NCBI GenBank assembly: GCA_938005745.1
Contig: CALLMM010000037.1
Span: 34,397-98,396, forward strand
Length of the DNA stretch: 64,000 nt
DNA from: an uncultured Chthonomonadales bacterium
GTDB taxonomy: Bacteria > Armatimonadota > Chthonomonadetes > Chthonomonadales > CAJBBX01
Direction: 5' to 3'
In this document: piece by piece, positions 45,201 through 52,397 of the stretch
How positions within the stretch are numbered: position 1 is the first letter of the stretch
How the letters are laid out: each line of letters begins with the position of its first letter
Position numbers and translations under genes: made by a program
Notes under the pieces: generated by a model
What the model saw: the letters and a program-made list of their open reading frames with translations, nothing else
Databases searched by the model: none
What the model was told of the DNA's origin: nothing

Positions 45201-46024
45201 AACGCCGGTTCTATCCGCCTGCCACGCTCGCCTATACCGAGAACTTCTACCGCGCCTTCTTCCGCATGGCGCTGGAGAGCGGCTCCGCCGGAACTGTCTG
45301 CTGGTGGTATCCAGGCGGACACCGCGCCAACGAAAACAGCGACTTCGGCATCATCAATCCTGACGGGACCTGGCGCAGCCTGAGCCGGATCGTTCTGGAA
45401 CACGCGCCGCGCTTCCTCAACCGAACCACGTTCCCTGCGCCGGACACCTGGATCACGGTAGACCGCGACCTCTCGGCGGACGCCCTGTACGGCATCTATG
45501 CCCGGCACAAAGAGGAGTACTGGCGGCTGATCGCCGAAGGCAAGACGCCCGGTCTTCGCACGGAGGCGACCGGAACCACCTCCGTCAACACGCCTCTGGT
45601 CGCCGTCGGCAATACGCCCTGCAACGGCTCCAATCCGCCCAAGTATCTGAACGCCGAATTTGAGAGGCTGGAGGTACTGGACGCCGGCGGAAGGTGGGTG
45701 GCAATGCCGTTCGGTGACGGCGAGGTGCGCGTGAAAGCGGGGCATCCGATCCGCATCCGGGCGGTTCTGGGCAATAACGGCGAGGCAGCGTGGGTCGCCG
45801 CACAGACGCCGGGTCAGACCGGAGCCGTCTATCTGTTGGTTTCGGGAGAGGGGATCGAACGGACGCTTCCGCTGCCCGGCGATGTGCCGCATCTGGGAAC
45901 CTCCGGTCTGATCGAAGGCGAACTCCCCGCCGTCTCCGGGGATGTAACGCTCTCCTTTACCTGCGTCGCCCACGCGCGCAGCCGGTTCGGAGAGAGACGG
46001 CGCGTTCTGCTGCGCGCAGAGTGA
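42221..46024 (+). CDS. Very large exported glycoside hydrolase, GH5/clan GH-A-like
   Basis: 1267 aa from the ATG at 42221 (GAGG six bases before; a GTG at 42209 would add four residues). Signal peptide to about residue 23. The first 640 residues contain Ig-like and jelly-roll-like sections and a glutamine-amidotransferase-like stretch (MLVIPQAALFPGPALTPLERYLRRGGHLIALG). From about 670 the TIM barrel begins (GQFVLNGKVWSAHGVNYMPSSG), with candidate acid/base E807 (AYDLAWEPMWG) and nucleophile E969 (PVLWAEFGYTLWD), as in clan GH-A. The substrate is likely a plant or microbial beta-glycan; the exact family is uncertain. It is followed 22 bp later by a second hydrolase gene. Confidence 0.82.
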   Translation: MRHTVIIVWLTALCLFSAAVGAQEWRHEPLGLPEEVVEGQILRFRVAYRVPASAGRVRLNIEIKDTRNVVHLAERRMVRGAGTADVALRIPAEKFRGSLMAALWFGEDWRQPFASILHTRPITVLTRAQADALERASREAVGIRRRLGLREGQPITAVLSGGWAGRNAAMARGYLRALQSAGVRAVLFGPDEVSNPSVLDVRYVKMLVIPQAALFPGPALTPLERYLRRGGHLIALGAPAFDRLVQKVDGEWMEDSRLNQKMMEAPATSRLADFSEVTREQWTRSTNDFASPCDWQMVTADGVRALQVSISNLTGWDTLTLPLAAPPRRGETYLRFRAKGGPQTTSLAIEARETDGSRWIAAVPLHPQWRKYAVHESEFRLWDPEGRSGRGAPDDHLSLARVRSITVGLAYTHTRLPGGAHRYWFADPGASPGPGWVRYHPLTLDTLSPTYKYYPIRGAAALDDSAGRALAGPAGLPLPKQILSTHPRPTAGGILKQRGWRWVPLLQVTGKQGVAGTLATMLCHHDDGFGRGIWVSFTAAEDAWYARPEVVRYAARLASRILNAPLLAEGGAEFFGIFPDDTVRLGASAYGPQANRAEALLQIFDRPGGKPIFEMRGRVGDLKTNRAGMARWQPDADAKADRYRVVATLLLNGRPVDSLQHEITVRRPRVRPSFLQTANGQFVLNGKVWSAHGVNYMPSSGIAIEDNPYFELWMSRRSYDPVVIERDLGRVRAMGFNMVSAFIYTEATHNRNLVDFLNRCDRHGLKVNLSLRPGTPLDFEWPAIGEIIRVNRLANDDTIIAYDLAWEPMWGAYEPRRRWDPQWRQWIEERYGSLEAAEADWGAPAPRQDGQVTGLRDSELIASSPIPRIAAAYRRFLDDLLSRKYMEARQKIRTVDAHHLLSFRMTITGDPTANPRMMAYDFAGVARSMDFMAPEGYGRLGGWEQVKPGRFTVDYARLRAPNKPVLWAEFGYTLWDPASTIPPREKLDFATAFERRFYPPATLAYTENFYRAFFRMALESGSAGTVCWWYPGGHRANENSDFGIINPDGTWRSLSRIVLEHAPRFLNRTTFPAPDTWITVDRDLSADALYGIYARHKEEYWRLIAEGKTPGLRTEATGTTSVNTPLVAVGNTPCNGSNPPKYLNAEFERLEVLDAGGRWVAMPFGDGEVRVKAGHPIRIRAVLGNNGEAAWVAAQTPGQTGAVYLLVSGEGIERTLPLPGDVPHLGTSGLIEGELPAVSGDVTLSFTCVAHARSRFGERRRVLLRAE

Positions 46025-46046
46025 GCAGAGAAGGAGAGAGATTCGG

Positions 46047-48275
46047 ATGCCTGCGCGACGACGCCCGCACTGCGCTCTGACGTTGGGAGCAGCCCTCTGC
46101 CTGTCCCTGATCCTGTTATGCATGGGAGGAGCCGCCATGAGCGCCCCGCAAAGACCCGATGAGCGATACTCCGGCTGGGACACCTTCAGCGATACTTGGG
46201 TCGCCGCCGATGCGCTCGGGAGGACCCTGCCCGGCTATGATCAGGTCGGTCCGCCGCGAAAAAACCGGTTCATCGGCATCTTCTACTTCCTCTGGCTGGG
46301 CGAGCATGTCAACGGCGGTCCCTACGACATCACAAAGATTCTCCAGCTGGACCCGCAGGCGATGCAAAAGCCGGACAGCCCGCTCTGGGGACCGCTGCAC
46401 GCGCCGCACCACTGGGGCGAATCGCTCTACGGCTACTACCTGTCCGACGACGCCTACGTGCTGCGCCGGCACGCGCAGATGCTCTCGGACGCGGGGGTGG
46501 ACGTGGTGATCTTCGATGTTACCAACCAGTTCACCTATAGACGCTACTACATGGCACTGCTGCAGGTCTTCTCGGAGGTGCGCGCCGCCGGGGGCAGAAC
46601 GCCGCAGGTCGCCTTCCTCTGCCCCTTCTGGGCACCCGCAAAAGTGGTCTCCGAACTCTACCGCGACCTGTATGAGCCGGGTCTCTACTCCGACCTCTGG
46701 TTCCGCTGGCAGGGCAAGCCGCTGATCCTGGCAGATCCGAGTTTGATAGAGGAGGGAGAGGGGTCTGCGCAGCAGAACTCCCCAGCGGCACTGGCTCCGG
46801 GCAGAACGCTCGGACAGTCCTTTACGACGGACAAGCCGTTTGACGCGGTCGCCTGCCACGTCCCGACCTGGATGACAAGGGACTCGGCGATGACCCTGAC
46901 CCTCTATCAGAACGGACCGCTGGGAGAGAGGATCGCGCGGAAACGGTTTACGAAGGTCTCCGATAACTCATGGCTCTCGCTCACCTTCCGGCAGCCGCTC
47001 CCAGCGGGAACCTACTATCTGGAGATGTCGCAGGCGCGCGGAAGGATCGGCTGGTGGAGCCACACCGACGACGTCTTTCCGAAAGGGCAGGCTTACGCCG
47101 ACGGCGCGCCGACGGCAGGAGACCGCACACTGCGGATCTCCGTGCTGGGAGCGGGTATGAGACTGCGCGACTTCTTCACCTTCCGCAAGCCTCAGCCGGA
47201 CTACTTTCAGGGACCGACCATGCCGAATATGTGGAGCTGGCTGGAGGTCTTCCCGCAGCACGTCTTCCATAATGAGAAGGGCGAGAAGGAGCAGATGTCG
47301 GTCGGCGTAGCGCAGAACGCGGTGAAGGGGCGGCTCGGCTCCATGAGCGAGCCGGGAGCGCACGGACGCAACTGGCACAACGGCGCGAACGATCCCTCCC
47401 CCGGCGCGATCATGCGCGGTCTGAACTTTGCGGAGCAGTTTGAACACGCGCTGAAGGAGGACCCGCAGTTCATCTTCATCACCGGCTGGAACGAGTGGAT
47501 TGCCGGACGCTTCGCGGAGTTTGCGGGCGTGAAGCGGCCGGTGATGTTCGTGGATCAGTTCAACCAGGAGTTCAGCCGCGACATCGAGCCGATGAAGGGA
47601 GGACATGCCGACACCTACTACTACCAGATGGTCAGCTACATCCGCCGCTTCAAGGGCGTCCGAAAGCCCCCCGCCGCCAGCCGCCCGAAGACCATCCGGA
47701 TTGACGGCGACTTTTCAGACTGGGAGGATGTGCTCCCGGAGTACCGGGACGACATCGGCGACCCGGCGCGCCGCGATCACCCCGGATGGAACAACGTGGA
47801 GCACTACCGCAACGACACCGGGCGCAACGACTTTGTGAGGATGAAGGTCGCGCGCGACCGCGATCACCTCTACTTCTATGTCCGCACAAAGGAGCCGATC
47901 ACCGCTCCCGAAGGCTCCAACTGGATGCTGCTCTTTCTCAACACCGACGGCGACCCGGCGACCGGGTGGGAGGGCTATAACTTTGTCGTCAACCGCCAGC
48001 GACGGGGCGACGGCGTGAGCGTTCTGGAGGAGAGCCAGCGGGGCTGGAACTGGCGACCGAAGGGAGAGGCGCGCTATCGCATACAGGGCAGCGAGATGGA
48101 GATCGCGATTCGCCGCGCAGACCTGGGGATTGCCGACCTCTCCCGCCCGATCCGGCTGGAGTTTAAGTGGTCGGACAACATGCAGCGCGAGGGCGACATC
48201 CTCGACTTTCTGATCAACGGAGATGCCGCCCCCGGAGGTCGCTTCAACTATCTCTATCAGGCTTCGCCGCCATAA
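46047..48275 (+). CDS. Exported GH99/GH71-like hydrolase with C-terminal CBM9-like domain
   Basis: 742 aa from the ATG at 46047 behind AAGGAGAGAG, with a signal peptide to about residue 32. The core begins FIGIFYFLWLGEHVNGG and contains DAGVDVVIFDVTNQFTYRRYY and, near residue 480, FIFITGWNEWIAGRF; a W-N-E-W motif is typical of GH99-like and WbsX-type proteins. A 100-residue insert with a beta-sandwich look (AFDAVACHVPTWMTRDSAMTLTLYQNG) lies mid-protein. Residues 550-740 start IRIDGDFSDWEDV and look like a CBM9/DOMON carbohydrate-binding domain. It probably works with the preceding hydrolase on one polysaccharide; the family call is by motif only. Confidence 0.75.
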   Translation: MPARRRPHCALTLGAALCLSLILLCMGGAAMSAPQRPDERYSGWDTFSDTWVAADALGRTLPGYDQVGPPRKNRFIGIFYFLWLGEHVNGGPYDITKILQLDPQAMQKPDSPLWGPLHAPHHWGESLYGYYLSDDAYVLRRHAQMLSDAGVDVVIFDVTNQFTYRRYYMALLQVFSEVRAAGGRTPQVAFLCPFWAPAKVVSELYRDLYEPGLYSDLWFRWQGKPLILADPSLIEEGEGSAQQNSPAALAPGRTLGQSFTTDKPFDAVACHVPTWMTRDSAMTLTLYQNGPLGERIARKRFTKVSDNSWLSLTFRQPLPAGTYYLEMSQARGRIGWWSHTDDVFPKGQAYADGAPTAGDRTLRISVLGAGMRLRDFFTFRKPQPDYFQGPTMPNMWSWLEVFPQHVFHNEKGEKEQMSVGVAQNAVKGRLGSMSEPGAHGRNWHNGANDPSPGAIMRGLNFAEQFEHALKEDPQFIFITGWNEWIAGRFAEFAGVKRPVMFVDQFNQEFSRDIEPMKGGHADTYYYQMVSYIRRFKGVRKPPAASRPKTIRIDGDFSDWEDVLPEYRDDIGDPARRDHPGWNNVEHYRNDTGRNDFVRMKVARDRDHLYFYVRTKEPITAPEGSNWMLLFLNTDGDPATGWEGYNFVVNRQRRGDGVSVLEESQRGWNWRPKGEARYRIQGSEMEIAIRRADLGIADLSRPIRLEFKWSDNMQREGDILDFLINGDAAPGGRFNYLYQASPP

Positions 48276-48295
48276 GCGGGCTGCGCCTCCCGACG

Positions 48296-48785
48296 CTACG
48301 GGGCGGCATAACGCGCATCCTCCTCCGTCCGAACGTAGGAGACAGGGGCGGAAGCGGGCAGATAGCCCTTTTGCCAGACCGCAACAAAGAAGCCGCGACC
48401 GTTCGATCCAAAGACCATCCTTCCGGGGCGATGCGGATCAAACGTAACGCTCTCGCCCCGGAGCACCGGCAGTCCGTCGTTTGCCTGCCGTCACGTTTTG
48501 CCGTCGTCCGCCGAAATCCAGACGCCGGTCGCAAAGGTTACATCGTGGTAGGGATGGTCGTGCGTCGCGACGGCGATCCGGGTCGGGTCGAACGGATCGG
48601 AGGCGACGTGATGGACAAAGCGGGCTGATGACAAATCCGGTCAGCCAGCCGCCGCTTCCCGGCTCGCCGAGCGGCTTCCAGACGAGCGGACGCGCCGATC
48701 TCTGCTGCCCGAAGGCGAACTGAGCGCTGTATACGATCATCGCCGCCAGCAGCGGGACAAACACACGCAGAGAGAATTTTATCAT
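48296..48785 (-). pseudogene. Decayed exported BNR/GH74-like protein
   Basis: The start is intact: a ribosome site GGGAGG, then ATG at 48785, signal peptide (MIKFSLRVFVPLLAAMIVYS...) and VWKPLGEPGSGGWLTGFVISP, which resembles the start of GH74/BNR-propeller proteins. The frame then shifts and the next readable part is FVHHVASDPFDPTRIAVATH and GVWISADDGKT, a BNR/Asp-box-like motif that runs into a TGA where tryptophan is expected. After the stop the same frame continues VTFDPHRPGRMVFGSNGRGFFVAVW to a TAG at 48296. A frameshift, an in-frame stop and a large internal loss mark it as a remnant of a much larger protein. Confidence 0.75.
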
Positions 48786-48849
48786 GTTCGATCTGCCTCC
48801 CGAAGTCTAACCCCGACGCACCCTCTCGCGTTACCCTCGTTTGCAGAGG

Positions 48850-50418
48850 TCAACCCGCCTGCTCCATAGACGGCAGTGTAACGATCACGGTGGTTCCCGC
48901 GCCGACTCTGCTCTCAAAGGCGATCGAGCCTCCGTGCGCCTCCGCAATGCTCCTGCAGATGGACAGCCCCAGCCCGGAGCCGCCGTCCGGGCGTGCGCGG
49001 GAGAGGTCAACCCGATAGAAACGCTCTCCCAGATGGGGCAGATGCTCCGGCGCAATCCCGCACCCCGTATCGCGCACCATAATGACCGTCTGCCCGCCTC
49101 TCCGTTCGGCATTCACGGTAATCTGACCGTCCGGGGGAGTGTAGCGCAGCGCGTTCTCCAGCAGATTGATGAAGAGCCGGATCAACTCCTCCCCGTTTCC
49201 ATCCACACACAGAGGCTCCTCGCGGACCGCGATAGAGACGGGCGCGCCGCCCTGCGAGGAGACCCGCGCCGCCGCCTGCTCCAGCACGCTCCGCACCGAC
49301 AGGGTCTCCCGGTTCTGCCCCAGCCGTCCCGCATCGGAGCGCGCCAGCAGCAGCAGGTCCTGCACCAGCCGCGACATGGCGGCGGCGGCGGCGTCCACCT
49401 CCTCGATCCCCTGCCGATACTCCTCCGCTGTCGGCTTCCCGCTCAACAGCAGGCTGGTATTGGCTTTGATGATGGTGAGGGGCGTGCGCAGCTCATGCGA
49501 GGCGTCCGCCGTGAAACGCTGCTGCTGCGCGACCATCTCCTGAAGCTGCGCGATCAGCCGCTGCTGCTCCGCAAAGGAGACCTCCAGCCGCGCCAGCATC
49601 TCATTGAAGGTGGATGCCAGAGTCGCGAATTCGTCCTCCCCCTCCACCTTCAGCCGTTCAGAGAGGTCCTGTGCGCCGATCTGCGCCGCCTTCCGGGAGA
49701 GCCGGCGCACCGGGCGCAGAACGCGATCCGTCAGCAGCGCGCCTCCCATTCCGGCGCAGAAGAGCGCAATCGGCAGCAGGATCAACAGCGCGCGATTCAT
49801 CCCCGCCATCGCCCGCTGGATCTCAGTCAGCGGATAGGGAGCCTGCACGACCCCGACGATCGGTCCGCGGGGCGGAAACGGTCTGGACAGAACGCGGATC
49901 GGCTCTCCCTCCCACTGAACCGTCGTAAACAGGCGCGCTCCCCGCGCCGCCTGCGCGAACGCCGCCGGGTCATACGGTTCGGAAGGATCGGCGCGAATCA
50001 GCGACTCTCCCTGCAGATTCAGAAAGCGCGGACGCAGCGCGCCCGAGAGCGGGCGTCCTCGACTGCCGCCTGTATCTGCAGGAGCGGGGTTCTGCCCGCG
50101 CGGGTCTTCGGGGGGCGCAAAGGGATCGGGGCGGTGGTCGAATATCGGACCGGGAGGAGGGGGTCTGTCGGGAGCGGGCGGAGGCGGGAAACGAGCTATC
50201 GGCGGACGCGACAGTTCGGGGAGTCTGGGAGGACGCTCGATCAGCGGACGGATGCTCCGCTCGAGTTCGCGATCCACCAGAGCCAGCATACTGGCGCGCG
50301 CCGTATACTGCAGGACGACGCCCAGCGCGCCCAGCAGCAGCGCCAGCGCGAGGCTGTTCCAGATCATCAACCGGGTGCGAACGGAGCGCACGCGAAACAG
50401 CCGGCGCAGGAGTTTCAC
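48850..50418 (-). CDS. Sensor histidine kinase (HAMP-HisKA-HATPase)
   Basis: 522 aa. A first membrane helix at about 15-35 is followed by a periplasmic domain with a striking proline-rich stretch (residues about 60-120), then a second helix at about 190-210 and a HAMP linker. The phospho-acceptor histidine lies in FTADASHELRTPLTIIK. The ATP-binding domain has the N box (INLLENALRY), and the G boxes VRDTGCGI and GGSGLGLSI. It should autophosphorylate and transfer phosphate to the response regulator encoded just upstream, whose stop overlaps its start by 4 bp. Confidence 0.95.
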   Translation of the reverse strand: MKLLRRLFRVRSVRTRLMIWNSLALALLLGALGVVLQYTARASMLALVDRELERSIRPLIERPPRLPELSRPPIARFPPPPAPDRPPPPGPIFDHRPDPFAPPEDPRGQNPAPADTGGSRGRPLSGALRPRFLNLQGESLIRADPSEPYDPAAFAQAARGARLFTTVQWEGEPIRVLSRPFPPRGPIVGVVQAPYPLTEIQRAMAGMNRALLILLPIALFCAGMGGALLTDRVLRPVRRLSRKAAQIGAQDLSERLKVEGEDEFATLASTFNEMLARLEVSFAEQQRLIAQLQEMVAQQQRFTADASHELRTPLTIIKANTSLLLSGKPTAEEYRQGIEEVDAAAAAMSRLVQDLLLLARSDAGRLGQNRETLSVRSVLEQAAARVSSQGGAPVSIAVREEPLCVDGNGEELIRLFINLLENALRYTPPDGQITVNAERRGGQTVIMVRDTGCGIAPEHLPHLGERFYRVDLSRARPDGGSGLGLSICRSIAEAHGGSIAFESRVGAGTTVIVTLPSMEQAG

Positions 50419-51098
50419 CGCTCATCCTCCTCCGGGCGTCTCAGCGTATAGCCCGCCCCGCGCACAGTCTGGATCAGCTTCACGGCATGACCGGCATCCA
50501 CCTTTTTACGCAGAAGCCCGATATAGACATCCACCGTATTGGAGTAGCTCTCCTCATCCATCCAGACCCGTTCCTGGATCGTCTCGCGGGTCAGCACCTG
50601 TCCTTCATGCGCCGCTAGCGCCTCCAGCAGGTCATACTCGCGATGACTGAGGGCGATCTCCGTCCCGGCGCGCCAGACCCTCCGCTGCGCGGTGTCTATC
50701 TCCAGATCGGCAATGCGGATGTGGCGCGTCTTATGTACCTTATCGCGCCGGATCAGCGCGCGCACGCGCGCCAGCAGCTCCGGAAACTCAAACGGCTTGG
50801 GCAGATAGTCGTCCGCTCCCATCTCCAGACCGCGCACGCGATCCTCCAGACCGCTCCGCGCCGTCAGCATCAGGATCGGAACCCGGTCGCGTCTTGAACG
50901 CAGCTCCTCGCAGATTCTCCAGCCGTCCACCCCGGGCAGCATCAGGTCCAGGATCAGCAGGGAGTAGCCGCCCTCCATCGCCATCTTCAGTCCCTGCGCG
51001 CCGTTCTCGGCGACATCCACCCGATAGTGCGCCTGTTCCAGCCCCCGACGGATCACTCTGGCAATCGCCGCCTCATCCTCGATCACCAGCACTCTCAT
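50415..51098 (-). CDS. OmpR-family response regulator
   Basis: 227 aa from the ATG at 51098 (MRVLVIEDE) with CGGGAG upstream; the open frame to 51212 crosses the promoter region and is rejected. Receiver domain with acidic pocket IEDE, phospho-acceptor D51 (LLILDLMLPG), and lysine in DYLPKPFEF. The C-terminal winged helix matches OmpR/PhoB (LSHREYDLLEALAAHEGQVLTRETI, SNTVDVYIGLLRKKVD, IQTVRGAGYTL). It forms an operon with the kinase and probably binds the TGAAAA boxes in the divergent promoter region. Confidence 0.95.
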   Translation of the reverse strand: MRVLVIEDEAAIARVIRRGLEQAHYRVDVAENGAQGLKMAMEGGYSLLILDLMLPGVDGWRICEELRSRRDRVPILMLTARSGLEDRVRGLEMGADDYLPKPFEFPELLARVRALIRRDKVHKTRHIRIADLEIDTAQRRVWRAGTEIALSHREYDLLEALAAHEGQVLTRETIQERVWMDEESYSNTVDVYIGLLRKKVDAGHAVKLIQTVRGAGYTLRRPEEDER

Positions 51099-51141
51099 GG
51101 CTCCCGATAAATCCTTTCCATCAGCTTCTTCTACCATAGCC

Positions 51142-51166
51142 TGAAAAGATGAAAAGCGGATGAAAA
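51142..51166. promoter_or_regulatory. Direct-repeat operator candidate (three TGAAAA boxes)
   Basis: TGAAAA at 51142, 51150 and 51161, i.e. 8 and 11 bp apart. It is close to the response regulator start and probably in its 5' region, so autoregulation is likely. OmpR-family proteins bind direct repeats. Confidence 0.45.
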
Positions 51167-51205
51167 ACCGCCGGATATGCCCTTTCCATCCCATATTTCG
51201 AGTTC

Positions 51206-51240
51206 TTTTCACATTTTCATTTTTTTCATCTCTCTTTCAT
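51206..51240. promoter_or_regulatory. Direct-repeat operator candidate (four TTTTCA boxes, inverted)
   Basis: TTTTCA at 51206, 51214 and 51223 and a variant at about 51234 (CTTTCAT), the reverse complement of the TGAAAA boxes at 51142-51166. It sits upstream of the LTxxQ gene and points towards it, suggesting that the adjacent response regulator controls both directions. Confidence 0.5.
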
Positions 51241-51346
51241 CTTGCTGTTATATGCTAGGAGTGTGATGAGAAACGAGACCCGCTGAAGACAGCGGCTCAA
51301 GGGTCCCGCAAAGCCAGACAGGCGTTGCGGGAGAAGGAGAAAGAGA

Positions 51347-52261
51347 ATGAGACTCAACGTACACGCTGTAAAGCCGGGGGCGATGCTCTCCTTCGCGGCA
51401 GCATGCCTCCTGGCGGCATCCATCGCCTTCGGACAGATCCCTCCGGGACCGCCTCCGCCCGGCGGACAGGGAGGTCGTCCCGGACCGGGAGGTCCCGGCT
51501 TCGGTCCGGGCAGGGGCTTCCGCCCGGTGCCGATGACGCTGGTCAACGCCCCGCTGGATGCGCTGGACGCCGCGCTGAAACTCACCGAAGACCAGCGCAC
51601 GAAGATCGGGAAGATCCGACAGGAGATATTCCAGCAGCGACGCAGCCGGATGCCGCAGCCGGGCGGACAGCCGGGCTTGCCGCCCAATCCGGAGCGTATG
51701 CGCGCCGAGATGGAGCGTATGCGAGCGGAAGAGGAGAAGGCATCCCGACGCATTGAAGAGGTTCTGAATGCGGAGCAGAAGCGCATGGTTCCGGGCGTGA
51801 TGAAGGAGCTGGACACGCTGCGCTTCCTCGGAATCCCGCCGGAACTGTACGGGACGCTCAAGCTCTCTGGAGATCAGATGAGGCGGCTGGCGGAGATCGC
51901 TGAGAAGACGCGCCAGGAGATTCAGCGCCGGGAGCAGGCGGCGCGTGAGAGCGGCAACTTCGAGGCGATGCGCGAGGTTCCCCGCCTGCATCAGCAGGCG
52001 CGAGAGAAGGCGATGGCGGTTCTGACGGCAGGGCAGCGGGAGCAGGTGGAGGAGTTCCGCCAGAATAACCCGATGCCCGGCGGACCCGGCTTCGGTCCGG
52101 GCGGACCGGGGTTTGGACCGGGAGGACCCGGCTTCGGTCCCGGGGGACCCGGCTTTGGACCGGGAGGACCCGGAGGACCGGGCAGACCCGGAGGACCGGG
52201 CAATCGCCGAGGAGGACCCGGTGGACCGCCTTTCGGACCGGAAGATCCGCCGCAGGAGTAG
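51347..52261 (+). CDS. Exported LTxxQ-motif (Spy/CpxP-like) protein with Gly-Pro-rich ends
   Basis: 304 aa. A signal peptide ends near residue 29 (AFGQ). A Pro/Gly-rich linker follows, then an alpha-helical core with LTxxQ-type motifs: LKLTEDQRTKIGKI, LNAEQKRMV, LKLSGDQMRRLAEI and LTAGQREQVEEF. The C-terminal 60 residues are seven-residue repeats (GGPGFGP and variants). LTxxQ proteins such as Spy and CpxP are periplasmic chaperones or kinase inhibitors. The gene is divergent from a two-component operon, as cpxP is from cpxRA. A strong terminator follows at 52274. Confidence 0.88.
   Translation: MRLNVHAVKPGAMLSFAAACLLAASIAFGQIPPGPPPPGGQGGRPGPGGPGFGPGRGFRPVPMTLVNAPLDALDAALKLTEDQRTKIGKIRQEIFQQRRSRMPQPGGQPGLPPNPERMRAEMERMRAEEEKASRRIEEVLNAEQKRMVPGVMKELDTLRFLGIPPELYGTLKLSGDQMRRLAEIAEKTRQEIQRREQAARESGNFEAMREVPRLHQQAREKAMAVLTAGQREQVEEFRQNNPMPGGPGFGPGGPGFGPGGPGFGPGGPGFGPGGPGGPGRPGGPGNRRGGPGGPPFGPEDPPQE
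52082..52200 (+). repeat. Tandem repeats coding the Gly-Pro-rich tail
   Basis: Short imperfect repeats of the GGACCCGGCTTCGGTCC type, about 21 bp each, encode GGPGFGP units in the LTxxQ protein C-terminus. Such repeats are prone to length change. Confidence 0.8.
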
Positions 52262-52273
52262 TGCGCTCAGCCT

Positions 52274-52316
52274 GTCAGCGCAGGAGTGTTTCACCGCTCC
52301 TGCGCTGACTTTTTTT
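52274..52316 (+). terminator. Rho-independent terminator
   Basis: Perfect 13-bp stem GTCAGCGCAGGAG (52274-52286) with its complement (52297-52309), 10-nt loop, then seven T residues (52310-52316). It ends the LTxxQ transcript. Confidence 0.92.
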
Positions 52317-52397
52317 CAGCAGGAACTCGCGCAATCACTCCGAAACGAAGAGACACGGGTTGATATTCGAGGAGACTTCTGTACGCGAGGCGCGGAG

